Position numbers and translations under genes: made by a program. Positions 1 to 11,054 of a stretch of 64,000 nucleotides of DNA are shown in pieces (within the stretch, counting starts at the first letter, position 1; each line of letters starts with the position of its first letter). The notes under the pieces were generated by a model. The model was not told the DNA's origin and searched no databases. It worked only from the letters and a program-made list of their open reading frames with translations. The stretch comes from Blasia pusilla (Eukaryota > Marchantiophyta > Marchantiopsida > Blasiales), in assembly GCA_050084515.1 (NCBI GenBank), contig CM114272.1:21142001-21206000 (forward strand), in the 5' to 3' direction.

Positions 1-166
1 CTTACTATAACCCTAATTTGTAAAAAAATCTATATAGTTACGTTCATGTATCACTTGCATCTGAGTCTAAAGTATATTTATGTTTCCTACTTATTTTTAC
101 ACTGGATTTCTCATCACCATTACCATTCACATGGGAGTAATTCTCTCTTCACAGCTGTGAGCTCCT
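1..166. other. 3' flank of the MRS2 gene
   Basis: This lies downstream of the MRS2 stop codon on the minus strand. It is AT-rich and presumably holds 3' UTR and polyadenylation signals, but none is assigned with confidence. Confidence 0.4.
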
Positions 167-3100
167 TCACTCAATCAGCCGTTTATATTTACACCATCCT
201 ATTGCAAATACATACAATATCACACATCCTATCAATGATCCTCCTACAACATACAAGAACTCCCGACTGTGATCAGAACTTTCAAAAAGATCAATATGGA
301 TGTTCATGCCAAATAGTCCCGTGACCACAATGAACACACTGACAGTAAGAGTTGCAGTTGTAAGTAGAACACCCATCTGCAGCAGGTGATTCTGCTTGTC
401 ATCCAACATGATGTTGATGTAGTCTTCTGTATCATCAACGTACTCACGAAGCTGCACAAGACAGAATGCAAAGGTAAGCTGTGATCATTAGACTCAGCAG
501 CCCCAATCTAGCTGGGGAGGCGAGTACAATCATTTGTGTGGGAAGTATGTCAAGCAGCCAAGTATCCCAAAACTGGATGACAAGCGTCAGAACATCTATT
601 ACAGGAGGCTTAAGTTTGTTAGGTTCATATTTTGCCAATCCGCGTGAAATTTTGGGGTTTCAGATCCTGACAGGCCACACCTTTCAGCTGATGAATTTTC
701 TGAGGATAACATCAAAAGGGGAACATGTCAAGTGGACACCCAGGTGTAAAATGCTTGAGCAAAGGCCAATACTTCTTGACAGAACCTTGTGTGCTGAGTA
801 GGTTCAGTGTTGCAAAGAAACTCAAAATGTGGTAAGAATGCATGTGCAGAAGTCATGTGAGGAGCGATACACTTCCATCACTGACAGCTTCGGTGAAAGA
901 AGAAAATTTTGGACAGAAAATCGGGACAAAAAAATGACGTTAAAGAGAAGGGTGGTGCTTGTTGACCATCACCAAGCAGATTTGCCTTTGACTAATCCAG
1001 GAACTAAAGGAAAGACTTGTCAAGGACATAACAGAAGAGACTGATAGTTAGTCCCAACTTAGCTCCATGTGGGGAATATCCGCTACAAATACAGAATACT
1101 TACTTGGAATAAGAAATCCTACCTCATGCAGTATGCTCACAATTCAGCAAGTACTAACAAACGCCACATGATGGAGAGTGGATTGAGATGGCAGAGGAAA
1201 TGATCGAACGCACCAAATCACTTCATAGGGTTAGATGCTGATCAATTGGAACAAATGCAATTCCTTCAGCAGATTAAAACTGGTGAAGACCCAAGAGAGT
1301 GTGAGCAATGAAGCGTCTCATGGGCCAATGTAGATTTTCATATCCAATCTTTTATAAGATGAGCCACTAAAGCAGAGAACTGATCTCAGAGCAGAAAATG
1401 GCACGCGACTTTACAACCAAAACAAACTTTCTTCATGCAACATGTTCTCTGAGCCAGATTTTAGTTGTTTCAAGAGGAGTCATTATAGGTAATGAGTGGA
1501 ATTTCAAGTCCCACTACCAGATAAGGTGTGAGTTTAATGGTCACCGAGCCTTCTCTAGACAAAGAACCCTCGCTATGCTGAATGGTAATAATACTCCTAA
1601 TCTTGCTTTCAGGAAGGGATTTCAGGAGACATTTCAGGTGAAGATCTCAACAACAAAAACTCACCTCACAATTCCATCAGAAGTACCCAGTCATGAAGTG
1701 GGGAAACTTCCAAAACATTCGAGAAATTGAACACATATTCGGCATACTGGTTATTCACACATCTTAGGTGAACTGCTGAATGATTAACAAGATGAAGAGG
1801 ACAAGTTGCATACCGTTGAGAGCTTGTTGAGAGTGCCATCAATCTGCACAAAATAAGCCTCAAGAAGCATCTCTAATTCTTCCACGTCCAGCTTTCCCCC
1901 ATGGCTGGTACTTGATGAACTGCTACTTCTACTGCGTGCAATACTCCTCTTAACATCAGGAAAGCTTTCATCATGGTGAAGCATGTCTTCTATTCCTCCG
2001 GTAGATATTTCCTTGAAATGCCCCATTTGAGTATCTTGGGCAGTTGCTTTAGATAATCTGAAACAACAGAGCAACCATTCCACAACACTGACCACCATCT
2101 TCTAAACTCAAGAGAGGAGAAACCTCTCTACAAACCTTCCAAAAAATTTGAAGCTATGTAAGACCAGCTTCAATGTTGCATATGCAAATCAGAAAGTAAC
2201 ATCTGTCCATTGAAATTAGAAGTCCATTGGAAATCACACCTCTCTTCATTTGCTTCCACGTACGGTAAGTTAGTTTGCTGATCAGTTGGTAAGTTCTCCA
2301 ACAATGGTCCAGTTACTGGTCCATCTCTTCCATCCATGTCCAAATGACTCGGAGACATTGTAGTCAAACCTCCATCAGATGATGAGGGAGATAGTGCCCC
2401 TTCCATATGCATCTTGTCTGTCAAATACATCTCTGCCATGTCTCCATCATCATCTAGCAGCTGTTCAATTTCATCTCTTACCTGCACAAATATTTGAACA
2501 ATAAGTGCTCACAGCTACACTTTCTTCAATAACAAGTTAATGAGCTCGACATTAAGATAACTCATCTCAATTGATAAGCAACTCATCAGAGGAGCTTGCC
2601 AAGGTCTAGTAGACAATGGCATCCCACTCTAGTTTTCGACCTGAAAGACACCAATTTGCAAACAAACAGACAGCTCCTAAGGAACTTGTTCAGGTACACA
2701 TTTTCAATATATACATCTACATAAAAATATAAGTATCTGCTTAAGATTCACCACATGATGACACTCATTTCAAGCTATGAATGTTTGGACTGCCAGTCAG
2801 AATACAGGCAATTGGACTCCACTGTTCACCCATGTGCAGTTGACCAGATGAAAGCTGAAAAAGTAAATGACATGCATCTCAGATAGGCCTAACGATAAAC
2901 TCAAAACTCTACCACCTTCTGCACACGACCAGATATTGCCACAAGACGACTCTTAATCTGTCGAACTCGTTCCAAATTTAGGGTGCTCAGTTTTGATGTA
3001 AGCTCATCTAAGGCTGGATATGCTTCTCGCTCCAGAGTGATGGTCTGTACAAACAAAGCACATAATCAGCTTTGCTGAAAATCCTGCCCTTTATCTGAGA

Positions 3101-4408
3101 CATCACTCGGCCTAGTATTCTCTAAACTCAAGTAACCAGTCAGCTAAAAGCAGCTCAGAACTACTTAATCAACAAACCAGCTCATACGAGTAAAGCATCC
3201 CAGTAATTTGATTGATGCAATTATGACTCCAAACAGAGGACCACCAAGTCAAAGCCCAAGAAGTCTTGTTGACATCCATGTTAAAATTGTACCAACAAAG
3301 ACATAAACAGCACACTAGAAGGACAACATTGGGAAATAAGGTGATCTGGTTGATGAACTGTGATTTGGGAAAATGTCTGACCTCTACATCTAAACAGCTG
3401 CACGCTGCTTCCAGGCAGACCTCCAGAGCTCGGAATTCGAAGGGCAACACACTGGGACCCCCATTAGCTCGAGAAGGGCTCGCACCTGCAGATCTGAAAT
3501 CATTACCTCTAGATTGTGGTCCAACTGTTGGACCATCAGAAGTACCCTTTGTGTCTGGAAATCCTTGCCCTAATCTGTGCAAAACTGTGCTGGATGATAC
3601 TCTACTCATATCCTCCATTGGGGAGTTTGCTGGTGGCTTTTGATTGCCTTCTCCCTCGTTGTCACTAAGTCCCCCACCTCCATCACCTGGAACCTGAAAC
3701 AATATTGCCTCCCCATTTTAGATGATACACAACAGATCTTCGACTCTGTTAGAGTTTAGGGTACCAAATCCCTTACAAGATCCAAATTTCCACCAAGGTT
3801 CTTGTGTTAAGTAACTATAAGCCTCACCAACGAATCGCTAAACGATTTTCTGAGTACGTGCACATTATTATTCAAGTGTCGTGCAAATTTTCCAAAGATA
3901 GATTAAAAAGTCTCAGTAGAAAATCCAGTTATTGAAACCAGCCAACTGATGACGAATGAGAGAGAACAAATTCTCAATTTACCTGCTGTCCAAGTGCATT
4001 GAAGTGCAGAGGGAGGCGACGCTGGAGGTCCAAGACAATTGGCACCACGGCAGGATCCTTGGAATTTAGAAGCAACACTTCTTGCGCAGTGATAATGGCC
4101 TTTATGTGCTCAAGATTAACCACAATTGCACGCTCTCTGCCCAATATTGTGGAAGGATAGGTAAGCAAGGGATCCAAAATCCTCAAATCCCGAGCTGGCA
4201 AACTTGCCCTTCGCATAATGGTATGCTTATCAGCCTCCACCATCTGCGCTCTCCCACTTGCGTCTATCATCAGCCATGTTCGTACACCGAAACCCTTCTT
4301 CCGCAGGCCTAGCAATGTAGCTTTCTCCTTTTCTTTCTCCTTCTCCTCTTCTGCGGCAGCTCCATTGCCTAGGTTTGATACCTTAATTGGGGGAGTGCGG
4401 GGCCTCAT
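167..4408 (-). CDS. MRS2: MRS2/MGT-type (CorA superfamily) magnesium transporter, six exons
   Basis: Proposed exons, all on the minus strand: 4408-3983, 3693-3382, 3044-2916, 2481-2240, 2057-1814 and 451-167. All introns are GT-AG and the frame stays open for about 545 aa. The ATG at 4408 starts a Pro/Lys-rich N-terminus. Conserved plant MRS2 stretches follow: the RDLRILDPLLTYPS-type block with TILGRERAIVVNLE in exon 1, LPFEFRALEVCLEAAC at the end of exon 2, DELTSKLSTLNLERV in exon 3, RDEIEQLLDDDGDMAEMYLT in exon 4 and EELEMLLEAYFVQID in exon 5. Exon 6 holds transmembrane helix 1 ending in the diagnostic GMN ion-selectivity motif, then helix 2 and a basic tail. Known for the family: pentameric Mg2+ channels in plasma, organellar or vacuolar membranes; which membrane cannot be read here. 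It is roughly 100 aa longer than typical members because of low-complexity sequence in exon 2 and at the exon 4/5 junction. The exon 4 donor (after 2240) was chosen because it restores frame into exon 5 and is the least certain junction. The last intron (1813-452) is long. Confidence 0.93.
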
Positions 4409-6460
4409 TGCTCCTAAACAAAATGTGAGAAGGACTTATCTGAACTCCCAAGCGTTTACAGCCTCATCAGCCACTCAGCCCAACTAATGAAAACCTTCAG
4501 TGCCTTTCAATTGACCGATCATCAGCCAGTTCACCAGACGAACGCGATTCCAGGCGCACTTCAGCGCAAAAATTGATCCACCTGGATCCTACATCTTCGT
4601 AGTCCTCAGAGCACAATGGTGCTAGGAGTAGACCGCAACTTTCCCAACAGCCGATCTCAACTGCAGTTGTTGAATTCACAGATAGCTGGAAGCGACAGTC
4701 GTTCGATGTGGACGTGTAACGGAGAGAACTTTCAGAAATGTGATCGTCTCTGTATGCCACCTGCTGCTGGAGATAAGCAGTAGCTTGAAGGCTTCTACAA
4801 TCAACACATTCAAACCATCAGCGAAGGCAGAAACGTAGGTGAATGAGAGGGAATAGAATCATCCTAAAGTACCATCATCCTATTCTTCCACCTCACCTGC
4901 AAGAGTACTCGAATTGCAATTACACGGTTTCGAGGTTCATACGGCCCAGTAAAACTCGAAACCGCTGAATTCCAATTTTAGGGCTAGCCAGACATATGTC
5001 CACATAATTATTACAAACAACAGAAGACTGTATACACCCGTGTATCATCTAAAATTCTCAGCCCGCCCCGCAAGCATAATGCCCTACTGTACTGCCTAAT
5101 AGTTTTCGACGCTCACCTACAGTCGGATCCGCATTAGACAAAACATCAAACGCTTTCCCAAACACGTCTCCTCGTCATCTCCGATTCGCCGCCGTAACGA
5201 AATCAAACTGACGCAGGAATCCCAGTTCCTTTAGCAGATCGTATCCGTCTCTTCCTGTCGGCATATTTTCATAGTCGAAACGTTTCAACCCAAGCGCACC
5301 TGCTTGAGACAGCACCTCCAAAACCTCCCGTCTCCTTCATTCTCCTACGACTCACCAATCCAGTGAAGCAAACACACCCTCGGATCCGCAACCTCAACCT
5401 GTCATCGGCAGCCCATATTGAAGGCACATGTGGAATGTCTCCGCAGCATACCCTCGACGTTCTCTCGGACACCAAAATCGTACGCATGTGTTTCCATAAG
5501 GCAGGCTTGGTCGTGGCACCAATTATGGTTTCGTTCCGTTTCGTATTTAACGGTTGTTCGACGGAATAATTAGGGCCTTAATCCTGTTAGCCTTTGATAT
5601 GAAGACGAATAAGGAAGAGGAGAACGCTTGCCAGATCTACATCAATGTCCGGGGAGAATCAGGGTTACGTGTTGAAGTTTTTTGGTTGAAATTGGAAATT
5701 TTCGATTCACATTCTGAATTCCCGGCCAAAAACCGACAAGGAGTTCCTTTGTATTCATATCGAAATAGCCGGCCAGGATTGGAAAAACTTGAAGATTTCC
5801 AGTCCGGAAAAGTACCGGTTCTCGTGAAAAAACTCCCCGGACCCTGATCTACATGGTCGGACAACAAGAGCGAAGATTCATGTTTTCATTTATTAGTGAA
5901 GCGAGGTGTTCCTCGAACTAATAATTTCATCGTTATTGTTAATATTTCCGAGGACTCCTTGTATGCAAGCCGTGTTATAATTAGTGGCCCTTGCCCCATA
6001 ACATAAATCCTGCCTAGGATTTTGAGTTTTAAAACGGACACACGAAATACAAATACAATGGGGAATCAATACAATTAGTATTAGCATGTACGTATCGGAA
6101 AACACGAATACAATTGGAGTAAGAATTAACCGGGCTAGAATTAATACTAACACTACTTGGAATATTATTCTTTTCCGTATTAATGAGAGAATTAATATTA
6201 GCACAGTGGATATTAACATCCAACCGTTAAGAATTAGTATCCTCGAGTCGAAAACTTGTAGAATAATTACGGCCCCTACTCCCACCGATTAAATTCAATT
6301 GCGCAACGTCGTAGCTCCACGTGGCTCTCGCGTGCAATGGATGAAGTGGGTTTCGAGTGCTGTGGGCGAATAGAGTATCCACGTGGCATTTTGGGTTTGT
6401 GTCTGAACAAGGCCTGTCCGATGTGTCGTGAAGACTAAGATGTGGACATGTGTTCTCGAG
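4409..6460. other. Upstream flank of MRS2; no gene recognised
   Basis: This stretch lies 5' of the MRS2 start and probably contains its 5' UTR and promoter. No ORF here gives a recognisable protein and no TATA box stands out. About 5900-6290 is rich in ATTA/TTAAT words, so its minus-frame translation is an artificial run of Ile and Leu. Nothing else could be supported. Confidence 0.5.
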
Positions 6461-6548
6461 TTGTATCTTATCAGCATTAGGTGAGATTCTGGCGCGCTAG
6501 AGTGTTGTATCTTATCTGCATCAGGTGAGACTCTAGCGTGCTAGAGTG
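6461..6548. repeat. 44-bp tandem duplication
   Basis: Two adjacent 44-bp units (6461-6504 and 6505-6548) both begin TTGTATCTTATC and end GCTAGAGTG, with a handful of substitutions between them. No coding role is apparent. Confidence 0.85.
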
Positions 6549-8189
6549 CTTTGGCGGCCTACACACCGTCACAATTCCTCTGTCGTTGGAATTTTTCCTA
6601 CCACACTTCCAAAAGTAAGTTTTACTTTGATCGCGATACCGTTTTTATGCAAAATTCTTTTCTACTTTTGTGTGATCTTAATGCAATTCTGCAATTCCAC
6701 TTCTTCAATCGTGTGATTATAGTTAATCGTGTAAATCTTTCAGGGATTTTCCTTTCAATTATCGTGTCGTCTTCCCGAGCTTCACTAATTGTTCTCTATC
6801 GAATTTGGTGTGGGTATTTCATGGCACAAGATACCACTCTTGTCAACTTGTCCTCATATTCGCGCACCAATAATTATATCTTTAGACTAGAGGTACTATG
6901 TGAATCTAGTACTTGGTGTTTCTCAAAGCCGTAGGCGCTACATTCTGATGCCATGTCGCACGATGCAATTCACTTCTTCCCCTTTTTCATTGGACAATCT
7001 TTTCTGGTCTCTTTCACTTCAAGTCCCCTATGTCAGCCAAGGGGCATCCGGAAATTCTTCGTTTAGCCGCTTGAGATCCCAACACTTGACTAACTGCAGG
7101 CTACTACATGCTTCACTGCAATGTAGGTGGGCACACTTACAAAATTGGAGGCTTCGTAGCCAGCCTACTCTTCTTTCCTAATCGCTCTCATAATGTTTCA
7201 ACATGTGTGGAGTTACATTTCCCACACAATTCACAGGTTGCCATGTTCCTTCGTGGTTGCAGGTTCGGTGCATGTTATTGCTGCCAATTCAAATCAGCGA
7301 AGATCTTTCCTTCTCTATCTCTATTTGCGGTGCCTACTTCACCTTCCACGGTTTTCCCAACATAGAAGTTTTCACAGTTTTCCGACCTCTTGCGCCACTT
7401 GGTACCAATAGCATTGTCCTTACGCAAACTCGCAGGCTTTAGTTGCTAAAAAATGAGGTATATTGTTGCACCTATTTTGCAAAAATGCCTATTCATGTTT
7501 GCTTCTCTACCTTTCGCTTTGCCTCTGGTTCAATTATTCATTTTTGTGATTTCCTTGTAGCAATGTTTCCAGTTGTTTAGAAGAAGCTACAAAGCAACCC
7601 CAAAACATCAAAATTTTCCACGTATAGTGCTCGGTGATAAGCACGACCATCGTTCACATGTTTAGTATCATTTATTAAGGAGATGGTACAAAAGGGCACT
7701 TCCTAAGTATAGAATCTATAAAGTTCATTTTTTCTTCTTTTAATAGTCTAGCCAATAAGACCCAGGTTTGTTAAGGTAATCGACCACTTGCATGTAGCTT
7801 GCACCTTGTCCATTTGTTCAAGTCATTGTAGTGGAGAAATGGTGCATCTGACCCAACACAAATTCGCTAGCACCTTTCATTGAGTGAAGTATTCATATTA
7901 GGTTAGCAGCTTCTTCAGTGTATACACATTCATTTCCCGAGCCATTCCTATAGAAGAAGCTACAAACAGGGCCCTCAAAATATTTGTCTTCCTGTATTTT
8001 AATGTTATTATCATCAAAATTTTCCATAAGAACGATCGACGACAACATCAGGTCTACTAGTGGATATGTATAGTGATCTATTGCCTTCAAAGAAGTGAGC
8101 TTATGGCACTTCAAATGCTACTCAAGTGATAAGCTAAGTAGGGTGTACATAAATACTATCGCTCCAACAACTATACTATTACAACAGTC
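6549..8189. other. Unassigned sequence with rearranged retroelement scraps
   Basis: No gene is recognised. A motif of about 38 bp at 7658-7695 (TTTATTAAGGAGATGGTAC core) recurs at about 8194-8232, where it lies in a copia RNase H tail. Shorter shared words (AGAAGAAGCTACAAA, ATCAAAATTTTCCA) occur near 7585-7620 and 7950-8025. This stretch is therefore probably old rearranged copia sequence rather than host gene. Confidence 0.4.
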
Positions 8190-8344
8190 GTGTTTAGTAT
8201 CATTTTATTAAGGAGATGGTACAAAAGGGTTTGATACAAGTAGTAGATTGTAACACTCATGACATGGTGGCAGATATTCTCACAAAAAGTCTAATTAGGG
8301 AGAAACATATGTTTCATAGAGATATTGTCAATGGAGGTAGTCAC
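8190..8344 (+). pseudogene. Ty1/copia polyprotein C-terminal end (RNase H tail), remnant
   Basis: The plus-strand frame reads YHFIKEMVQKG, then VADILTKSL and a TGA stop at 8342-8344. The H-F-I-(R/K)-(E/D)-M-V and V-A-D-I-L-T-K-x-L words are the standard last block of copia polyproteins, just before the polypurine tract and 3' LTR. A stop lies just upstream of the fragment, so only the tail survives. A purine-rich stretch (GAGTGGGAG) and an LTR-like TG start follow directly, which fits the 3' end of a copia element. Confidence 0.85.
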
Positions 8345-8354
8345 TGAGTGGGAG

Positions 8355-8690
8355 TGTTAGATATCAGCACGTAGGTGATTACCAGTGACCTTCCTCTATT
8401 GACACCATGCCTAGCCACCTCTGCACATATAATAGGATAGGCAGGTCATTCTTGTGACTCACCTCTAATGTGTCAATGAATAAGTGTCACTTGTCAGTGA
8501 TTGAGCATTCCTAGACGTGAATTGCATTTTCTTTAGTCGTGACACATTTTTTGTTGTAGGAAGGGCACAATATTGTTATTGAGATGACTTGAGTGGGCCA
8601 TGTGTATTTAAAGTAAATGCAATAAAAAAAATTAACACTATGATCCGCTCTTTGTTGCATATCACATTCTTCTTACAAGACAATGTGTGT
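8355..8690 (+). mobile_element. Probable copia 3' LTR (right end not determined)
   Basis: It starts with TGTTAGATATCAGCACG immediately after the purine-rich stretch that follows the copia stop codon. It contains a TATA-like GTATTTAAAGTAAA at about 8607. No matching 5' LTR lies in the window, so the right end is a guess. Confidence 0.55.
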
Positions 8691-8813
8691 TGTTTTATTG
8701 CCTTGCTTAAGAAATTAACAAACTTACGCCAATTAACTATATGAGTAAATTAAAGGTGAGTCTAGAGTCCTCTGAATGTTCAACATGGTGGACATAGGGG
8801 CAATGCATGTTTG

Positions 8814-8866
8814 TTGAAGAAGGCATTGTTTGGTCTTAAATAGGCTCCAAGAGCCTATTTAAGACC
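8814..8866 (+). pseudogene. Ty1/copia reverse transcriptase fragment
   Basis: The translation reads LKKALFGLK, a stop, then APRA. This matches the copia RT block K-K-A-L-Y-G-L-K-Q-A-P-R-A-W, which is also present, decayed, in the copia element near 27300. The fragment ends at 8866, where a G1-type LTR fragment begins. Confidence 0.75.
8832..8866. repeat. Perfect hairpin: 16-bp arms, 3-nt loop
   Basis: Arms 8832-8847 and 8851-8866 are exact reverse complements around the loop CAA. The left arm lies in copia RT coding sequence; the right arm has diverged from the usual RT sequence toward perfect symmetry. Confidence 0.9.
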
Positions 8867-8962
8867 TTGAGCAAGGACTAAAGACTCAATAGTTGCCCTA
8901 CCTCATCAGTCAAGAACCTTACTTTACCAAAATTGTGTGGAGAGTGACTATGATTGTTGCAT
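8866..8962 (+). repeat. G1 gypsy LTR fragment
   Basis: It shares GAGCAAGGACTAAAGACTCA and the block ACCTTACTTTACC...AATTGTGTGGAGAGTGACTA with 9896-9970 and with the complete G1 LTR at 10675-11022 (its 10733-10805 part). It is an LTR scrap, not a gene. Confidence 0.8.
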
Positions 8963-9895
8963 ACATGGCAATTGAAAGTCACCTAACAATCACAAAAAAG
9001 TCTACCAGCACATGCCAAATGCATGACCAAGATAGTCTGATAGAATTCATGTTGAAGTGCTTACTTCACAGCCATTGTGTTAGTCTGCATGTCCAAGATA
9101 ATTTGTGATAATCACAAACTCCAAATCACATATTCATGAAAAGTAGATTATCCTTGGGGACAATCTCTTCCAAACTTACGTTATCTTGAAAATCTTTGTC
9201 AAATTGAACACCCGAGGGTCACTGGTTGAACGCAACTCTTCCATTGAAACCTTGCACAAAGCCTTCACAAAACAACAATGGCCTCACTCTTCAGCCTCTG
9301 ACTTTGTGTGAATATTTTTTCCATTTTGAAACTGCTAATCTATTCTAGCATATTCAGATTTGCTCAGTTATGACCATTCCAAAAGAACCACTTCCAACTC
9401 TTGCACTATAATATGAACCTTCCCTAGTTGCTATTGCAGCATATTGCAAGTGGGAACCTCCTCCTTTTCACCTCAAGACTGGAAGGACAAGTGATTTTAT
9501 TGATTGCCTTTTCTCTACATCACTCTGAGGTGCTACAAAGAAGGTTGCATTAGGAGGCACAGCCTCACCAATAAGATGGAGATGCCAAAATTATGATACA
9601 CAGGTTAGAATCCTCTAGTTAATATGGTCACCATCATTGATCTATTCAACCAGTTGTAACACCATGAAAGGAATCTAAATGGTATCAAAAGTTCACTATC
9701 CACAATAACTGGTACATACTCTACTCACTTTTCATGGGAATGGCAACATTCACCGAAAGGAGTATCCCAAAAAATAAACACTCCTTAGAAGATAGATTTG
9801 ATGTACAGCTTGTATGCATATACTGACATGTGGGAGTATCATATCAAGCGTGTGGGCGAGGCTGGAAATTTTGTGAAAGAGCATTTTTTTTTGTA
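8963..9895. other. No gene recognised
   Basis: This is AT-rich sequence without a recognisable protein, RNA gene or terminal repeat. It may be old transposon filler. Confidence 0.5.
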
Positions 9896-9970
9896 AGTCT
9901 TCCAAGGACTAAAGACTCTCGAAGTCAAGAACCTTACTTTACCAAAATTGTGTGGAGAGTGACTATGATT
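9896..9970 (+). repeat. G1 gypsy LTR fragment
   Basis: A second partial copy of the block described at 8866-8962, with the same spacing between AAGGACTAAAGACT and the TTACTTTACCAAAATTGTGT part. Confidence 0.8.
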
Positions 9971-10099
9971 GGTTTGTAGATCGATTGGGTGTCGCGCGAT
10001 CTCGCCCGTCCGTCTCCATGACATTCACCGCCCGTGACTGACGCGGATACAATCTTTGGATCATTTGTGGGCGAGGCCGAAATGAAACACGGTTTGTAG

Positions 10100-10205
10100 A
10101 TCGATCGCCCTCCTCGTCCGGAGCAATTCGAATCTTAGTGGAGCCGAGTCGAAATGAAACTGCCGCCCTCCTCCGGAGCAAAGAATCTTAGTGGAGCCGA
10201 GTCAC
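10100..10205. repeat. Imperfect tandem duplication, unit of about 50 bp
   Basis: CGCCCTCCTC...GGAGCAA...AATCTTAGTGGAGCCGAGTC occurs twice in a row, the second copy being slightly shorter. It lies just upstream of the G1 accessory-ORF remnant. Confidence 0.75.
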
Positions 10206-10217
10206 AATCGGGTTTGG

Positions 10218-10660
10218 AGGCCGATCAAAAACTTAGGGCGGAAGTATGTGAAGAACTAGAAGAGGCCCATGATTTAATCAACAAAGCAATCTAGAACTTT
10301 GAAGCCCAAATCACGAAGGAGCTGGAGTATATCCACTAGCATTAGAAGAGATAATTTGCGCAGCATACTGTTGCATTGCTTGAGGTGGCAGATCCACCAT
10401 ATGTACAAGAACCGCCCATAGCGCATTTTGTACCTTCAAAGGTAAGAGTGCAGAAAAATGTTTTAGGTCCTTCAAAGGTTTTAGAAGGATGGAGAGAGAG
10501 GATGAAGAATAACACCCAAATATTGTAAACAGGCCTTTGACCATTTATGGCCGATCTCCTCATGTAGAAATTGTAGAATTACCAGATGATAGGATTCCTT
10601 AAGGGACATTATGGTAATAGAGTAGAACCGAGAAGAGTGTTCGCCAAGACGTCTCACATT
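10218..10660 (+). pseudogene. 3' end of the G1 accessory ORF, decayed
   Basis: Plus-frame segments such as LEEAHDLINKAI, QITKELEYIH, KNVLGPSKVLEGWRERMK align in order with the minus-strand ORF remnant near 50560-50850 (ALRNFKQQITNELAYMN, NEVLGSSHVVNRWRERMK). Several stops break the frame. In both places the ORF lies immediately before a polypurine tract and a G1 LTR. It is therefore the last coding part of a G1 element and not host sequence. Function unknown; helical, charged composition. Confidence 0.75.
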
Positions 10661-10661
10661 T

Positions 10662-10674
10662 GAGTGAGGGGGTA
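10662..10674 (+). promoter_or_regulatory. Polypurine tract of G1 element
   Basis: GAGTGAGGGGGTA directly precedes the LTR start TGTAGTGCCC. The mirror copy at 50453-50466 (minus) has the same arrangement, including an upstream CTCACATTTGAG word. Plus-strand priming role inferred from position. Confidence 0.75.
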
Positions 10675-11022
10675 TGTAGTGCCCACGTTTATGAAATTTT
10701 GACACAAAGAGCATTTTTTGTACACAATTCTTCCTTGAGCAAGGACTAAAGACTCAATATCGGAAGTAAAGAGCCTTACTTTACCGAAATTGTGTGAAGA
10801 GTGACTAATTGAACTCTAATGAGAGGACAAGAGATGTTAGAAGATGAAGGACTACTTGTAAGACAATGTCATTGTAGTTAGTGAAGAATTTTAGTGAAGA
10901 AGGAGTTTATTCTAAATATTCTTTATAAAACCTCTCTTTACTCAGGAAACCTTGGGCTTTTGGGAACAAACTTAGTACTTTGCGATAGACAGAATATCTT
11001 TTTCCTTGAGTTGTACACTACA
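10675..11022 (+). mobile_element. G1 gypsy 3' LTR, short form
   Basis: It runs from TGTAGTGCCCACG to TTGTACACTACA (348 bp). It has a TATA-like TTCTTTATAAAACC near 10919, a part also found in the longer G1 LTRs at 14043-15380 and 22778-24268 (there in reverse). It lies inside what was an intron of the ARF-GEF fragment next door. Confidence 0.85.
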
Positions 11023-11054
11023 CAACTCCACTTTAACAACATCGTGGTACTCAC

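Noticed and set aside
2170-2239. Continuation of the exon 4 frame past 2240 to the stop at 2170
   Set aside because: It would end the protein before the conserved EELEMLLEAYF block; the GT at 2239-2238 restores frame into exon 5.
3266-3643. Plus-strand ORF of 125 codons
   Set aside because: It is the antisense shadow of MRS2 exon 2, whose minus frame matches the family.
5893-6285. Hydrophobic minus ORF with Ile/Leu runs, membrane-protein-like
   Set aside because: Produced by ATTA/TTAAT-rich DNA; no family resemblance and no start context.
8190-8344. Part of the copia element at 26052-31162
   Set aside because: Sequence and 3' LTR start differ; it is a separate copia family.
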